DNA of 58,552 nucleotides from Kiritimatiellia bacterium (GTDB lineage Bacteria > Verrucomicrobiota > Kiritimatiellia > RZYC01), in assembly GCA_028708815.1 (NCBI GenBank), contig JAQVYB010000006.1, positions 1 to 58,552 of the forward strand. The letters run 5' to 3'. A program made the position numbers and the translations under genes. Numbering within the stretch: the first letter of the stretch is position 1; each line of letters starts with the position of its first letter. Below the pieces are notes generated by a model. The model had not been told where the DNA came from. It did not search any database and was given only the letters and a program-made list of their open reading frames with translations. Positions 1-9,977 of this stretch are shown piece by piece.

Positions 1-483
1 GCAGATACGTTTTATGCGACGCTGGCGGCCTTCGGCATGTCCATTGTGCTGAGCTATGTGGAGCAGCACGTTCTCTTTTTCAGAACACTCGGGGCCTTGT
101 TTCTTTTTGGTTTCGGACTCTGGTTTCTGTTGCGTACGCCGCGTCAGAAAAACCTGGAGGAAAACGGTTCCACTTATGTGGCGCATTTCTTTTCGACCCT
201 GCTTCTGACGCTGACCAATCCGATCACCATCTTTGCGTTTGTTGCGCTTTTCACGGCATTCGGGATGGCGAATCCGCGGGCGTATAATCTCTCGCCGGGT
301 TATCTGGTGCTGGGTGTTTTTTCCGGATCGGTTCTTTGGTGGCTGTTGGTATGTCTGGTGTGCAATTGTTATCGGAACGAGCTGCGGCATCCGAATGTAC
401 GGTTGATCAACCGGGTGCTGGGGGTGGTGTTTATGGTTTCCGGGTTGGTCACGATTTTTATTGTGCGGATTTTCCCGCTCTAG
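1..483 (+). CDS. LysE/RhtB-family transporter, 5'-truncated by window edge
   Basis: Frame is open from base 1 (ADTFYATLAAFGMSIVLSYVEQH...) through the listed ORF; hydrophobic protein with LysE-like 'TLTNPITIFAFVALF' segment. Confidence 0.75.
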   Translation, partial: ADTFYATLAAFGMSIVLSYVEQHVLFFRTLGALFLFGFGLWFLLRTPRQKNLEENGSTYVAHFFSTLLLTLTNPITIFAFVALFTAFGMANPRAYNLSPGYLVLGVFSGSVLWWLLVCLVCNCYRNELRHPNVRLINRVLGVVFMVSGLVTIFIVRIFPL

Positions 484-544
484 GAATGCTTCGGCCTTGG
501 CGCGTGGGCTGGATTCGGTTGCGTCACTCCAGCATCCGGCTGCA

Positions 545-1147
545 TCAGTCCCTTTTTTTGAAGGAGCAGCGTCCGATAGGCCGATCCATGAACAGCAGTT
601 CAAAATCGCTTTTTTCCTGAGGTGGCGGCTCGTAGGGGGTGGCTTCCTCAAACCGTGCATCCCGGCGCAGAAGGTCGCGGACTTCTTCAAAATACGGCAG
701 GTGATCGGTGGCGAAGTTCAGGCTGCCTCCGGGCAGGAACGTGTCGGCCATGGCATCCAGAAAAGGCGGGTCGAAGAGACGGTTGTCATGATGCTTTTTT
801 TTGGGCCAGGGATCGGGGAAGAAAAGGTAATAAGTGGAAACGGAATTCGATGGAATAAGGTGGGTCACCGTGTAACAGGCATCCATACGCAGGAGTCGGA
901 TGTTGGTGAGCTGGCGGCGCACGGCCTTTTTATCGATCTTCCGGATACGGCGGAGCATGCGGTCGACCCCGAGAAAATGAACGTCCGGATGAGCGGCGGC
1001 GTGTTCCAGCAGAAAGCGCCCCTTGCCGCAACCGACATCCACTTCGAGCGGGCGCTCGTCGGAAAACAGATCGGATACGGAAAAGGGGTAGAGCCACTGG
1101 TCGGGGATGAATCGTACCGAGGCGGAGTGGGGTTGGTCTGTTTTCAT
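545..1147 (-). CDS. trmB: tRNA (guanine-N7-)-methyltransferase
   Basis: VDVGCGKGRFLLEHA, FFPDPWPKKKHHDNRL and FATDHLPYFEEV motifs typical of TrmB. Confidence 0.93.
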   Translation of the reverse strand: MKTDQPHSASVRFIPDQWLYPFSVSDLFSDERPLEVDVGCGKGRFLLEHAAAHPDVHFLGVDRMLRRIRKIDKKAVRRQLTNIRLLRMDACYTVTHLIPSNSVSTYYLFFPDPWPKKKHHDNRLFDPPFLDAMADTFLPGGSLNFATDHLPYFEEVRDLLRRDARFEEATPYEPPPQEKSDFELLFMDRPIGRCSFKKRD

Positions 1148-1333
1148 GCCTGTTATCCTTCGGGGAATGCGTGTTCAAAAGGCTTTTTCTCTGTTTTCTT
1201 TTGCAGCGTCAAGCCAACGCTTTCTCCATACGGGATATTCTGTGGTTGAGGGAGGAATATTCCCGTATACAGAGTTGGCTATAGCTGCTAAATTGCCCCC
1301 TTTCAAGAAAACAGCGGATAATCGGGAGAGTTT

Positions 1334-2497
1334 GTGGCGGTAAATCAGTTAGAACGGATTGAACAGTACTTTCTGGGAGTCATCAATGAACGTCGAAAGA
1401 CGCGCAGTGCGACGGCCTGGCGGTTGGTGCTGGTGACGCTTTCCCGTTTATTTGGCGCGATTGTTCAACTCCGGCTGTATTTGTATGCGCACCGCCTGTT
1501 TCGTCATCACACGCTCGGGTGCCAGGTGGTCAGCGTGGGGAATCTGACGGTGGGCGGCACCGGAAAAACGCCGATCGTGGAGATTTTTTCGCGTTCATTG
1601 CAGCAGAGTGGTCGCAAGGTGGCGATTCTCAGTCGGGGGTATAAAAAGAAGAAGCCGCCCCTGATGATTCGCCTGCGCAACCGGTTTCGGCATGGACTGG
1701 GCAAGAGCCGTCCGCCGCTGGTGGTTTCGGATGGGAAGCGCCTGCGTCTTGGGTCGGCGTTGAGCGGCGATGAGCCCTACATGCTGGCCGCCAACCTGCC
1801 GAATGTGGCCGTGCTGGTGGATAAGGACCGCGTCAAGTCCGGGAAGTACGCTATTCAGGAGCTGGGGTGCGATACGTTGGTGCTGGATGACGGGTTTCAG
1901 CATCTGCGCCTGAAGCATTGGGTGGATATTGTGCTGGTGGACAGCACCAATCCCTTCGGCAATGGGCACGTGCTGCCGCGCGGGCTGCTCCGCGAGCCGA
2001 TCCGCAACATCAAACGGGCGAGTTTTATTTTCATCACCAAGTGCCATGGCCCGCAGGATGAGCTCAAGAAAAAGCTGCGCGAGCTGAATCCGGTGGCGGA
2101 AATTTCGGAGTGCCGTCATTGTCCCCGCTATCTCGAAAATGTCTATACCGGTGAGCGCAGGCCGCTGGAATTTCTGGAAGGGAAAAAAGTGGCGGCGGTT
2201 TCCGGTATAGCGGCTCCAAAGGGGTTCGAGGCGGAGCTGGTCAAATACGGCGCCCAGGTGATTCATCACAAATGCTATGCGGACCATCACCGCTACACCC
2301 AGAAAGAGATGCTCGACCGTATCAACAAGAGCATTGATCGCGGCGCGAATATGATCGTGACCACGGAGAAGGACGCCGTCCGGTTCCCGCGCATTCGGCG
2401 TAATGATCTGCCCATCTATTTTTTGCGGGTGGAGATCGAACTGCTCAGCGGGCAGGAGGACTTTGATGCCTGTATACGGCGTATTTGTTTTCGATAA
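1334..2497 (+). CDS. lpxK: tetraacyldisaccharide 4'-kinase (GTG start)
   Basis: VSVGNLTVGGTGKTPIVE Walker-type motif, LDDGFQHLRL, TTEKDAVRFP typical of LpxK. Confidence 0.94.
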   Translation: MAVNQLERIEQYFLGVINERRKTRSATAWRLVLVTLSRLFGAIVQLRLYLYAHRLFRHHTLGCQVVSVGNLTVGGTGKTPIVEIFSRSLQQSGRKVAILSRGYKKKKPPLMIRLRNRFRHGLGKSRPPLVVSDGKRLRLGSALSGDEPYMLAANLPNVAVLVDKDRVKSGKYAIQELGCDTLVLDDGFQHLRLKHWVDIVLVDSTNPFGNGHVLPRGLLREPIRNIKRASFIFITKCHGPQDELKKKLRELNPVAEISECRHCPRYLENVYTGERRPLEFLEGKKVAAVSGIAAPKGFEAELVKYGAQVIHHKCYADHHRYTQKEMLDRINKSIDRGANMIVTTEKDAVRFPRIRRNDLPIYFLRVEIELLSGQEDFDACIRRICFR

Positions 2498-2512
2498 GGC
2501 GGGGTGGACGTC

Positions 2513-3505
2513 ATGAACCATCTGTTGATTTGCGGGGTGAACTGGATTGGGGATGCTCTCATGAGCATGCCGGCACTGCAAACGTGGCGGGAGCGGCATC
2601 CCGCCGCGCGGCTGGAGCTGCTGGTTAAGCCGGCACTGCTTCCGCTTTGGTCGCTGCACCGCGCGCCGGATGCGCTGCACCGCCTGCCTCCTGGAACGAT
2701 CGGCGTGTGGCGGGCGGCGTCCGCCCTGCGCCGGGAGCGTCCGGAAGCCGCCTGCATATTTCCCAATTCGTTTCGGTCGGCCCTGATTCCGTGGTTGGCC
2801 GGCGTGCCGAGGCGGATCGGTGCACCGGGGCATCTCCGCCGCCTGCTGCTTTCAGAGATTCCGGCGGTCGGGCCGGCCACGGGGCCGCATCAGGCTTATG
2901 AATATTATCACCTGCTCTCGGAAACCCCGCCCGAGGTCCTGCCCGCGCCGCTTCTTACGCTTCCGGAGCCGCTTCAGGCGTGGGCGTTGCAGCAGGAGGC
3001 GACCCTTCCGGGGCCTTGGATGGTCTTTCTTCCGGGCGCGGCGCGCGGGCCTTCGAAGCAATGGCCCGAGGCCCATTGGATCGAGCTGGGTCGCCACATG
3101 CAGGGAGCGAATGGCGTCGGCACGCTGCTGGTTCTGGGCTCGCCCGGCGAGGCGGCGTTGTGCGGGCGGATTGCGGAAGGGATCGGCGGGTGTGCCGTCA
3201 GCCTGGCCGGTCAGACGGATATTCCGCAGTGGGCGGCTCTGATGAGTCGGAGCCGGCTGGTGGTGGCCAACGACAGCGGCGGCATGCATCTGGCCGCCGC
3301 CGTGGGTACGCGTGTGTTGGCGCTTTTCGGCATCACGGATCCGGAAAAGACGGGCCCGCTCGGGCGCCGATGCCGGGTGATCCAGAAGAGCGTCACGCGC
3401 CAACGCGATATCCCGCGGGACTGCCCGGAGGCCCGTGCCGCTCTCGCGGCCATCCTGCCTGCCGAGGTGGAAGAGCAGGCGCTCGATATGATGGGGATTG
3501 CATAA
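2513..3505 (+). CDS. waaF: ADP-heptose:LPS heptosyltransferase II-like (GT9)
   Basis: NWIGDALMSMPAL N-terminus, VVANDSGGMHLAAAVGTRVLALFG; located after lpxK. Confidence 0.85.
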   Translation: MNHLLICGVNWIGDALMSMPALQTWRERHPAARLELLVKPALLPLWSLHRAPDALHRLPPGTIGVWRAASALRRERPEAACIFPNSFRSALIPWLAGVPRRIGAPGHLRRLLLSEIPAVGPATGPHQAYEYYHLLSETPPEVLPAPLLTLPEPLQAWALQQEATLPGPWMVFLPGAARGPSKQWPEAHWIELGRHMQGANGVGTLLVLGSPGEAALCGRIAEGIGGCAVSLAGQTDIPQWAALMSRSRLVVANDSGGMHLAAAVGTRVLALFGITDPEKTGPLGRRCRVIQKSVTRQRDIPRDCPEARAALAAILPAEVEEQALDMMGIA

Positions 3506-3536
3506 AACCGGGTTGATTTAAGGCGGGCCTTCTGTT

Positions 3537-4406
3537 ATGGGGAAGCCCGCAGAACAGAAAAACAAGCCACGAAAGAAACCGGATCGAGTGAACGCGGAAA
3601 ACAAAATATCGGCCTGCATAACGGCCTGCAACGAAGAAGACAAGATCGGGCGCTGTCTACGGAGCCTGACCTGGTGCGATGAAATCATCGTGGTGGACAG
3701 CTTCAGCTCCGACCGCACCATCGAGATATGCCGTGAATTCACGGACCGCGTTTATCAGCATGAGTGGCTCGGTTACATCGGGCAGAAAAATCTGATTCGC
3801 AACATGGCGGTGAATCCCTGGGTGTTTTTTCTGGATGCCGATGAGGAGGTTTCGCCGAAACTGCGGGCCTCGATTGAGAAGATTTTCAGCAGGAACCCGC
3901 GCGACTATGTTGGTTATCAGTTTCCGCGCATGGTGTATTATCTGGGCAAATGGATTCGCTATGGTGAGTGGTATCCCGACACCAAGCTGCGGCTGTTTCT
4001 CAAGGACCGCGGGAAAAGCGCCGGGCGTGAACCGCACGATCACGTGATTGTGGACGGCCCCGTACGGACGCTCACGGCCCCCATCTATCACTATACCTAT
4101 GACAGCATCAGCGATCATCTGGCCACGATGAACCGCTTCTCCTCCATTACTGCGCGTGAGAAATATCGTGAAGGCATCCGGTTTCAATGGGTGGATATTC
4201 TCTTCCGGCCGTGGTGGCGCTTCTGCAAGGCCTATTTTTTCAAGCGGGGGTTTGTGTGTGGGCGTCACGGCATTCTGATTGCCACCATCAGTTCCTTTGC
4301 GGTGATGATGAAGTATTACAAACTGTGGGAAATTGAGCACAATGCGGCTCAGGATCCCGATTATCTGAAAGAGGCCGGGATCGAAGAATCACCCGGAAAC
4401 CCGTGA
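3537..4406 (+). CDS. family 2 glycosyltransferase (WaaE/KdtX-like)
   Basis: ISACITACNEEDKIGRCLRSLTWCDEIIVVDSFSSDRT ... FFLDADEEVSP GT2 motifs. Confidence 0.88.
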   Translation: MGKPAEQKNKPRKKPDRVNAENKISACITACNEEDKIGRCLRSLTWCDEIIVVDSFSSDRTIEICREFTDRVYQHEWLGYIGQKNLIRNMAVNPWVFFLDADEEVSPKLRASIEKIFSRNPRDYVGYQFPRMVYYLGKWIRYGEWYPDTKLRLFLKDRGKSAGREPHDHVIVDGPVRTLTAPIYHYTYDSISDHLATMNRFSSITAREKYREGIRFQWVDILFRPWWRFCKAYFFKRGFVCGRHGILIATISSFAVMMKYYKLWEIEHNAAQDPDYLKEAGIEESPGNP

Positions 4407-5986
4407 AGCAGGAAAAGGTCATACGTTCGGCAGGTGTGGTGGGCTCCTTCACGACGCTTAGCCGCGCCCTGGGGTTGGTCCGCGACGTGGTGATGGCGGG
4501 CTTTTTCGGCACTTCTCTCTCGATGTCGGCCTTTGTGGTGGCCTTCACGATTCCCAACCTGTTTCGGCGTCTGTTCGGGGAGGGGGCTCTTTCGGCGGCG
4601 TTTGTTCCGGGTTTTGTGGAGACGCGGCGCAACGTGGGGGATGGTGCGGCGTGGGCGGTTGCCCGGAGGGTCATCACGCTGATCGTACTGCTGTTGCTTT
4701 GTTTTGTGCTGGCAGGCGAACTGGTGATTTCGCTGCTTCCGGATGTGGTTGCGCTCAGTGCGAAGAATCTTCTGATTCTGCGCCTGCTGAGCATCATGCT
4801 GCCCTACATGCTGTTTATTTGTCTGGCGGCGCTTTCTATGGCCATTCTGAATTCCTTTGGTCATTTTGCGGTGCCGGCGGCGACGCCCTGCGTTTTGAAT
4901 GTTGTTTGGGTGTTGGCGACGCTGATTTTCCTGCCGTTTATGCACGGGCCCCTCGAATCGAAAATCTTTGTGGTGGCCTGGGCGATTCTGGTGGCGGGGG
5001 TGGCGCAGTTGTTTTTTCAGTATCCCATGCTGCGCCGATTCGGTTATCAGCCCGGCCTTTCCTTTGACTTTTCGGATGCGCGCGTGAGGCGCGTGCTGAT
5101 GCTTATGGGGCCTGCCGCCGTGGGTATGGCGCTGACTCAATTCAACGTATTGGTGGATCGTGCGCTTGCGGCCTGGGTCGGGGCGTGGGCGCCCGCCGCG
5201 CTGTATTTCAGCGAACGGTTGATCTATTTTCCGCTGGGGATTTGCGGGACGGCGCTGGGCACGGTGCTGTTGCCCGTCTTTTCCAGACACGCCGCCGACG
5301 GACAGTTTCTCACCATCAACAGTACCATTAATCAATCGCTGCGTACGCTGCTCTTTCTGATGATCCCGTCTGCCGTGGGGTTGGGCCTTCTTGCGCAGCC
5401 GATCATTGAAAGCATTTATCAGTGGAGAGAATTCACCGCTGAATCCACCTGGTTCACGGCGGTTGCGCTGCAGTGTTATGCGCCGGGCCTGATTGTGTTC
5501 AGTCTGTCCAAAGTGTTTGTGCCGGCCTTTTTTGCGCTGCAGGATACGAGGACGCCCGTCCGGGTCGGTATGGCGACCGTGTTGTTGAATTTGCTGGCCA
5601 ATCTGATTTTCATTCTGACGCTTCCGGTTCGTTACAAGCATGCGGGCATTGCGCTGGCCACCGTGCTGGCGGAAACCGGTTATGCGGTGGCGTTGGCCTG
5701 GATTCTTCAGCGGCGCATTGGCTCGCCGGGTTGGCCGCGCATTTTTCGGAGTCTCGGGAAGGTGTTGCTGATTTCCGGGCTGATGGGCGTGGTGGTGTGG
5801 TTCGGCGCACGCTGGATTCCGGAGTGGCTTGCAACGATGGGCAGCCTATCGGAAAAATTCAGGCAGATTGCCACAGTGGGAGGGAGCATCCTGATTGCGG
5901 TGCCCGTTTATTTGCTGCTGGCTTTGGTTGTGCGCTGCGAAGAACTGCAGTTTCTCCTGGCCGCCATGAGGCGGCGGGCGAAATAA
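4403..5986 (+). CDS. murJ: lipid II flippase MurJ/MviN
   Basis: SFTTLSRALGLVRDVVMAGFFG and multi-TM MviN architecture; 4-bp overlap with upstream GT2. Confidence 0.93.
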   Translation: MKQEKVIRSAGVVGSFTTLSRALGLVRDVVMAGFFGTSLSMSAFVVAFTIPNLFRRLFGEGALSAAFVPGFVETRRNVGDGAAWAVARRVITLIVLLLLCFVLAGELVISLLPDVVALSAKNLLILRLLSIMLPYMLFICLAALSMAILNSFGHFAVPAATPCVLNVVWVLATLIFLPFMHGPLESKIFVVAWAILVAGVAQLFFQYPMLRRFGYQPGLSFDFSDARVRRVLMLMGPAAVGMALTQFNVLVDRALAAWVGAWAPAALYFSERLIYFPLGICGTALGTVLLPVFSRHAADGQFLTINSTINQSLRTLLFLMIPSAVGLGLLAQPIIESIYQWREFTAESTWFTAVALQCYAPGLIVFSLSKVFVPAFFALQDTRTPVRVGMATVLLNLLANLIFILTLPVRYKHAGIALATVLAETGYAVALAWILQRRIGSPGWPRIFRSLGKVLLISGLMGVVVWFGARWIPEWLATMGSLSEKFRQIATVGGSILIAVPVYLLLALVVRCEELQFLLAAMRRRAK

Positions 5987-6002
5987 CAAGGCTTCAAATG
6001 AA

Positions 6003-6039
6003 GCGGCCCCGCGGGACGGTTCATGTCCCGCGGGGCCGC
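6003..6039. terminator. bidirectional hairpin terminator between convergent murJ and leuA
   Basis: Perfect 15-bp stem GCGGCCCCGCGGGAC / GTCCCGCGGGGCCGC with 7-nt loop. Confidence 0.75.
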
Positions 6040-6059
6040 CGAATGTTCTCTCCCGGCAT

Positions 6060-7634
6060 TTACGCCTTTTTGCGCGGCTTCCGTTTGGCCGGCTTTTTCC
6101 GCGCGGCCATACCCCGATTCACCAGGTGGCGGTTCAGGGCGTTGAGATAGGCCTTGGCGCTGGCTTCCACCACGTCGGTGCTCGATCCTTTGCCGGGGAC
6201 GGTTTCGCCGGCAAAGCGCACGGATACGGTGGCTTCGGCCATGGCATCTTTTCCTCGGGTGATGGCATGCAGGGCGTAATCAAGCAGTGTGCCCTGAACG
6301 CCGGTCATCCGGTCCATGGTTTTCAGCGCGGCATCCACGGGCCCGTCGCCGCAGGCGGCGTCCTGAAGGGTTTCCTCTCCCTTCTGCAATTGGACCGTGG
6401 CAGTGGCTACGGTATCGCTGCCCGCGCTGACGTGCAGGTATTGCAGGGTATAGGCGCTGGGCACATCCTGCAGCATGTCCTGCACGATGGCGATCAGATC
6501 ATCGTCATAAACGGCTTTCTTCTTGTCGGCCAGTTCAATGAAGCGGTTGTAGGCCAGTTCGTTTTCCGCATCGGTCAACTTGAAGCCCATTTTGTTCATG
6601 TGTACGCGGAAGGCGTGGCGGCCGGAATGTTTTCCCAGCACCAGTTCGCTTTCCGGGATGCCGACATCCTGCGGGCTCATGATTTCATAGGTGCTGCGCT
6701 CTTTCAGCATGCCGTCCTGATGAATGCCCGATTCATGGGCGAAGGCATTTGCTCCGACCACGGCCTTGTTTCGCTGGATCATCATGCCGGTCAGTTGGGA
6801 AACCATGCGGCTGGCGCGAAAGATTTCTTTGGTTTGGATGCCGGTGGTGACGCCCAGTTCATCCTTCCTCAGGCGTATGGCCATGGCGATTTCCTCGAGG
6901 GAGCAGTTTCCGGCTCGTTCGCCAAGGCCGTTAATGGTGCATTCCACGCCGCGTGCGCCGTTCTGGACGGCGGCCAGCGAGTTGGCCACGGCCAGACCGA
7001 GATCGTTGTGACAATGTACGTGAACGATTGCCTGGCCGATGTTCGGGACATGCTCGAAAAGGTAGCCGATCAGGCGTCCGAATTCGGAGGGGATGGCATA
7101 GCCCACGGTATCCGGTATGTTGATGGTCGTGGCGCCGGCATCAATGACCGCGCGGGTAATTTCCGCGAGAAATTCCGGTTCGGTTCGGGAGGCGTCTTCG
7201 GGGCTGAACTGCACGTCGTCCACGAAGGAGCGGGCATATTTCACATGCTCGACGGCCTGGCGCAGAATTTCGTTCTTGGCCTTTTTCAGTTTGAATTCAC
7301 GGTGAATGGCGGAGGTGGCCAGAAAGGCGTGAATCCGCGCACGGTTGCCTGCAGGCATGACGGCTTCGGCACAGCGCTCGATGTCCTTTTTCAGGCAGCG
7401 TGCCAAACCGGCAATGCGCGGCCCCTTGCTTTGTTCGGCAATGGTTTTGACGGCCTCGAAATCGCCCGGGCTGGCGATGGGGAAGCCTGCTTCAATCACA
7501 TCCACCTTCAGTCGCTCGAGTTGGCGGGCGATCTGTATTTTTTCACCCAGCCGCATGCTGGCGCCCGGGCATTGCTCGCCGTCGCGCAGGGTGGTGTCGA
7601 AAATAATAACCCGATTTTTGTCTCTTGCTTTCAT
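6060..7634 (-). CDS. leuA: 2-isopropylmalate synthase
   Basis: VIIFDTTLRDGEQCPGASM; ATIHVHCHNDLG-type motif (IVHVHCHNDLGLAVANS); HESGIHQDGML; GKHSGRHAF; start chosen at MKARDKNR within the longer ORF. Confidence 0.95.
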   Translation of the reverse strand: MKARDKNRVIIFDTTLRDGEQCPGASMRLGEKIQIARQLERLKVDVIEAGFPIASPGDFEAVKTIAEQSKGPRIAGLARCLKKDIERCAEAVMPAGNRARIHAFLATSAIHREFKLKKAKNEILRQAVEHVKYARSFVDDVQFSPEDASRTEPEFLAEITRAVIDAGATTINIPDTVGYAIPSEFGRLIGYLFEHVPNIGQAIVHVHCHNDLGLAVANSLAAVQNGARGVECTINGLGERAGNCSLEEIAMAIRLRKDELGVTTGIQTKEIFRASRMVSQLTGMMIQRNKAVVGANAFAHESGIHQDGMLKERSTYEIMSPQDVGIPESELVLGKHSGRHAFRVHMNKMGFKLTDAENELAYNRFIELADKKKAVYDDDLIAIVQDMLQDVPSAYTLQYLHVSAGSDTVATATVQLQKGEETLQDAACGDGPVDAALKTMDRMTGVQGTLLDYALHAITRGKDAMAEATVSVRFAGETVPGKGSSTDVVEASAKAYLNALNRHLVNRGMAARKKPAKRKPRKKA

Positions 7635-8038
7635 GGTTGAATTCCTCTGGTTTTTCTGTTGGTTGATTAAGTTAAAAATACGGAAAGACATGATGCGTAC
7701 ATCCGTCAAGGGAAGGGGCGGGCCCAACGCGGCGGCGTTGGAAAGTGGTGAAGGAAGTTCAACCCTTTCAAGCCGTCATCGCGCGGGCCCTGCGAAGGGA
7801 GAGCCCGGAGACCGGCAGCGGCAGTAGGACCGTTGCCAAAAATACACTGGCGATGACTCGGCTGAATTTCATGCCGCGCAGCTTAGTGAACCGGGCGGGG
7901 GAAAGTCAACCCTTTATACAACCCGTCAGGATGGCGGGGATGCATCTGCGATTCACCGCCCCCTTTTCCAATCAGACGATGGGCCGTTCCGGGAGCGTCA
8001 ATGGTCTGATGGGCCGGTTGTGCGGGATCGCGTTGGAA

Positions 8039-8839
8039 TTATTCTGTTGGGCCGGCCTGTATCAGCGGTGGATGGTTTTCCAGCTGCACGTCGCGGACGC
8101 GCAGGCGCGTCTTGCTGCGCGAGGGGTAGGAATGCACCCCAATGTCGCCTACGGTCCAGAAAGCATCCACTTTTTTCAGGGTCTGAATCTGGAGTTTTTT
8201 GAGCAGGGCGCCTTCGGCGTCGAATCCCTGGGCTTCGAGGAGGGCGGAGGAATTTTGATCGATCCAGAGGCGTACGGAGTCGTAAGTTCCGGCGTCGGAG
8301 GAGGCGTCGGGCCGGACTTCGAGAATGACGCAGGGGCGGTTGAGTTTGTTTTCGTGCCCGGCAATGGAGACGTTCGGCCACCAGAGAAAGTCCATGGCCA
8401 GGTCGGCCCAACTGAAGTCGAGCCCCTGAATGGGGGCGGTGGGATCATGGAGTGCTGCGGCTTCGGAGTCCTTTCCGGAGAAAAGCGCGTATTGAGCCGG
8501 TGCGTTGGGCGGGCGGGTGATGACGAGGCGTTCGAGTGGTTCGCCGAAGGCGTCGGAGAGGACGTAGAGGGCGGTGCCGGTGGGCGCGGAGAGATCGAGG
8601 GTGAATTCGAGGCGACGGGTCAGCAGGATGTCGCCGCGCCTGTTTTTGGCGGTGAGATCACCGTCCACCTGCAGGGGGCGATCCGGAAAATTGCGGCGGA
8701 CGTCGCGCAGGATATTGGTTGGATCGGGTCGGTCGTCGGGCATATCCGTGATCCACTGCGCGCGGGATGATTGCCCTCCCGGGAGAAGGCAAAGCAAGAG
8801 ACAGGCTGTGCAAAGGTATTTCAGAGTCATGGCAGGCAT
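8039..8839 (-). CDS. LolA-like / outer-membrane lipoprotein-sorting-type secreted protein
   Basis: N-terminal signal peptide (LCTACLLLCLLPGG) and LolA/DUF-type beta-rich sequence (GLDFSWADLAMDFLWWPN... PCVILEVRP ... VRLWIDQ). Confidence 0.6.
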   Translation of the reverse strand: MPAMTLKYLCTACLLLCLLPGGQSSRAQWITDMPDDRPDPTNILRDVRRNFPDRPLQVDGDLTAKNRRGDILLTRRLEFTLDLSAPTGTALYVLSDAFGEPLERLVITRPPNAPAQYALFSGKDSEAAALHDPTAPIQGLDFSWADLAMDFLWWPNVSIAGHENKLNRPCVILEVRPDASSDAGTYDSVRLWIDQNSSALLEAQGFDAEGALLKKLQIQTLKKVDAFWTVGDIGVHSYPSRSKTRLRVRDVQLENHPPLIQAGPTE

Positions 8840-8923
8840 ACTTCTAGCTTTCACGCCGCCGTTTTGCAACGGGTTTTGCGGGTTATTGAAGAAAAGACGA
8901 ATGCGGGGCGGCGGAGCCCGCGC

Positions 8924-8952
8924 TTGACAATGCTCCCCGTAAACGTGTTAAT
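8924..8952 (+). promoter_or_regulatory. sigma70-like promoter for the methyltransferase gene
   Basis: TTGACA (8924-8929), 17-nt spacer, GTTAAT (8947-8952). Confidence 0.45.
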
Positions 8953-9023
8953 CCCGGCTGCTTTCCCTGCCGGAGTTGGGAATGCCGGGTGCAACATTCA
9001 GTACGAAACAATCGGGTAACGAC

Positions 9024-9791
9024 ATGAAAATTGAAGTCAACGGGAATGGATTTCTGGTGGACAAGGTATGGAGCGATGCGGAGGTATCGGTCATGCAGGC
9101 GGAGATGGACAGCTGGAAGAGTTTTCGCTACCACAACGTGGTGATTACGGACGCGGCTGGAAAAACCGTGAAGTCGGGCGGGACGAACGATCCGCACGTG
9201 GTGCTTCCGGGGTTGGATCATTTTGGATTTCCGCAGGATTTGACAGGCAAGACGGTGCTGGATGTCGGTTGCAACAGCGGTTTTTATTCGATGGTGGCGA
9301 AGTTGCGCGGTGCAAGCCGGGTCATGGGTGTGGATGTGTCGTCGCTCTACACGGATCAGGCATCCTGGCTGCGTGACGTGCTGGGTTTCTCTCCTGAGGA
9401 GATGACGTTTCAGGCGATGGACGGTGCGGCACTGGAGGCGATGCAGGAGCAGTTTGACGTGGTGATCAATCTGGGGGTGATTTATCACATCGAGAATCCG
9501 ATGAACTATCTGCGTTCGGTGGCATCGGTGACGCGCGGGATGATGCTGTTGGAATCAGAGATGCTGCTTGATCCGGTGGTTTCGGAATATGCGTGGTTCA
9601 TCGAAAAAGAATACGGTTGTGACCCGACGAACTGGTGGATTTATGGGCCGAAGTGTTTGGAAGGGATGGCGCGCGCGGCGGGGTTCAGTCGGGTTCAGTT
9701 CAATGGTTTTCTGTGGCGTCCCGAGCCCGGAACCAAAACCCCGGATGGCTTTCAGCGCCAGGGGCGCGGCGTGCTTTCCTGCTGGAAATAG
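9024..9791 (+). CDS. SAM-dependent methyltransferase, CmoB/DUF1698-like
   Basis: FPQDLTGKTVLDVGCNSGFYSMVAK and FDVVINLGVIYHIENPMNYLRSV motifs. Confidence 0.75.
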   Translation: MKIEVNGNGFLVDKVWSDAEVSVMQAEMDSWKSFRYHNVVITDAAGKTVKSGGTNDPHVVLPGLDHFGFPQDLTGKTVLDVGCNSGFYSMVAKLRGASRVMGVDVSSLYTDQASWLRDVLGFSPEEMTFQAMDGAALEAMQEQFDVVINLGVIYHIENPMNYLRSVASVTRGMMLLESEMLLDPVVSEYAWFIEKEYGCDPTNWWIYGPKCLEGMARAAGFSRVQFNGFLWRPEPGTKTPDGFQRQGRGVLSCWK

Positions 9792-9819
9792 CCCGACCGT
9801 ATTCGGCCGCACGCCGAGC

Positions 9820-9950
9820 GCAATCCGTCGGACTTCAGGACGCTTTATACCCGACCATCATAGTCGTCATTGGGTTGTGCGACCTTTGTTCATGATTTCG
9901 ACAAATTGTTTGTCAAACACAACAGCGTATTCGCTGTTGTTAGCTGGCAG
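9820..9950. repeat. ~131-bp dispersed repeat, copy A
   Basis: Begins GCAATCCGTCGGACTTCAGG and ends GCTGTTGTTAGCTGGCAG; same ends found in reverse complement at 18063-18192. Confidence 0.75.
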
Positions 9951-9977
9951 GATGGCGGGCCAAAGCCCGACAGCCTG

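Noticed and set aside
4361-5641. 426-aa minus-strand ORF antisense to murJ
   Set aside because: Composition (Arg/Gln/His-rich) and lack of motifs indicate a shadow ORF
6126-7640. 504-aa plus-strand ORF antisense to leuA
   Set aside because: Shadow ORF; leuA motifs are clear on the minus strand
9820-9950. Possible integron attC site
   Set aside because: Ends show GTTAGCT/GTTAACT, which do not fit the GTTRRRY core, and no integrase is visible
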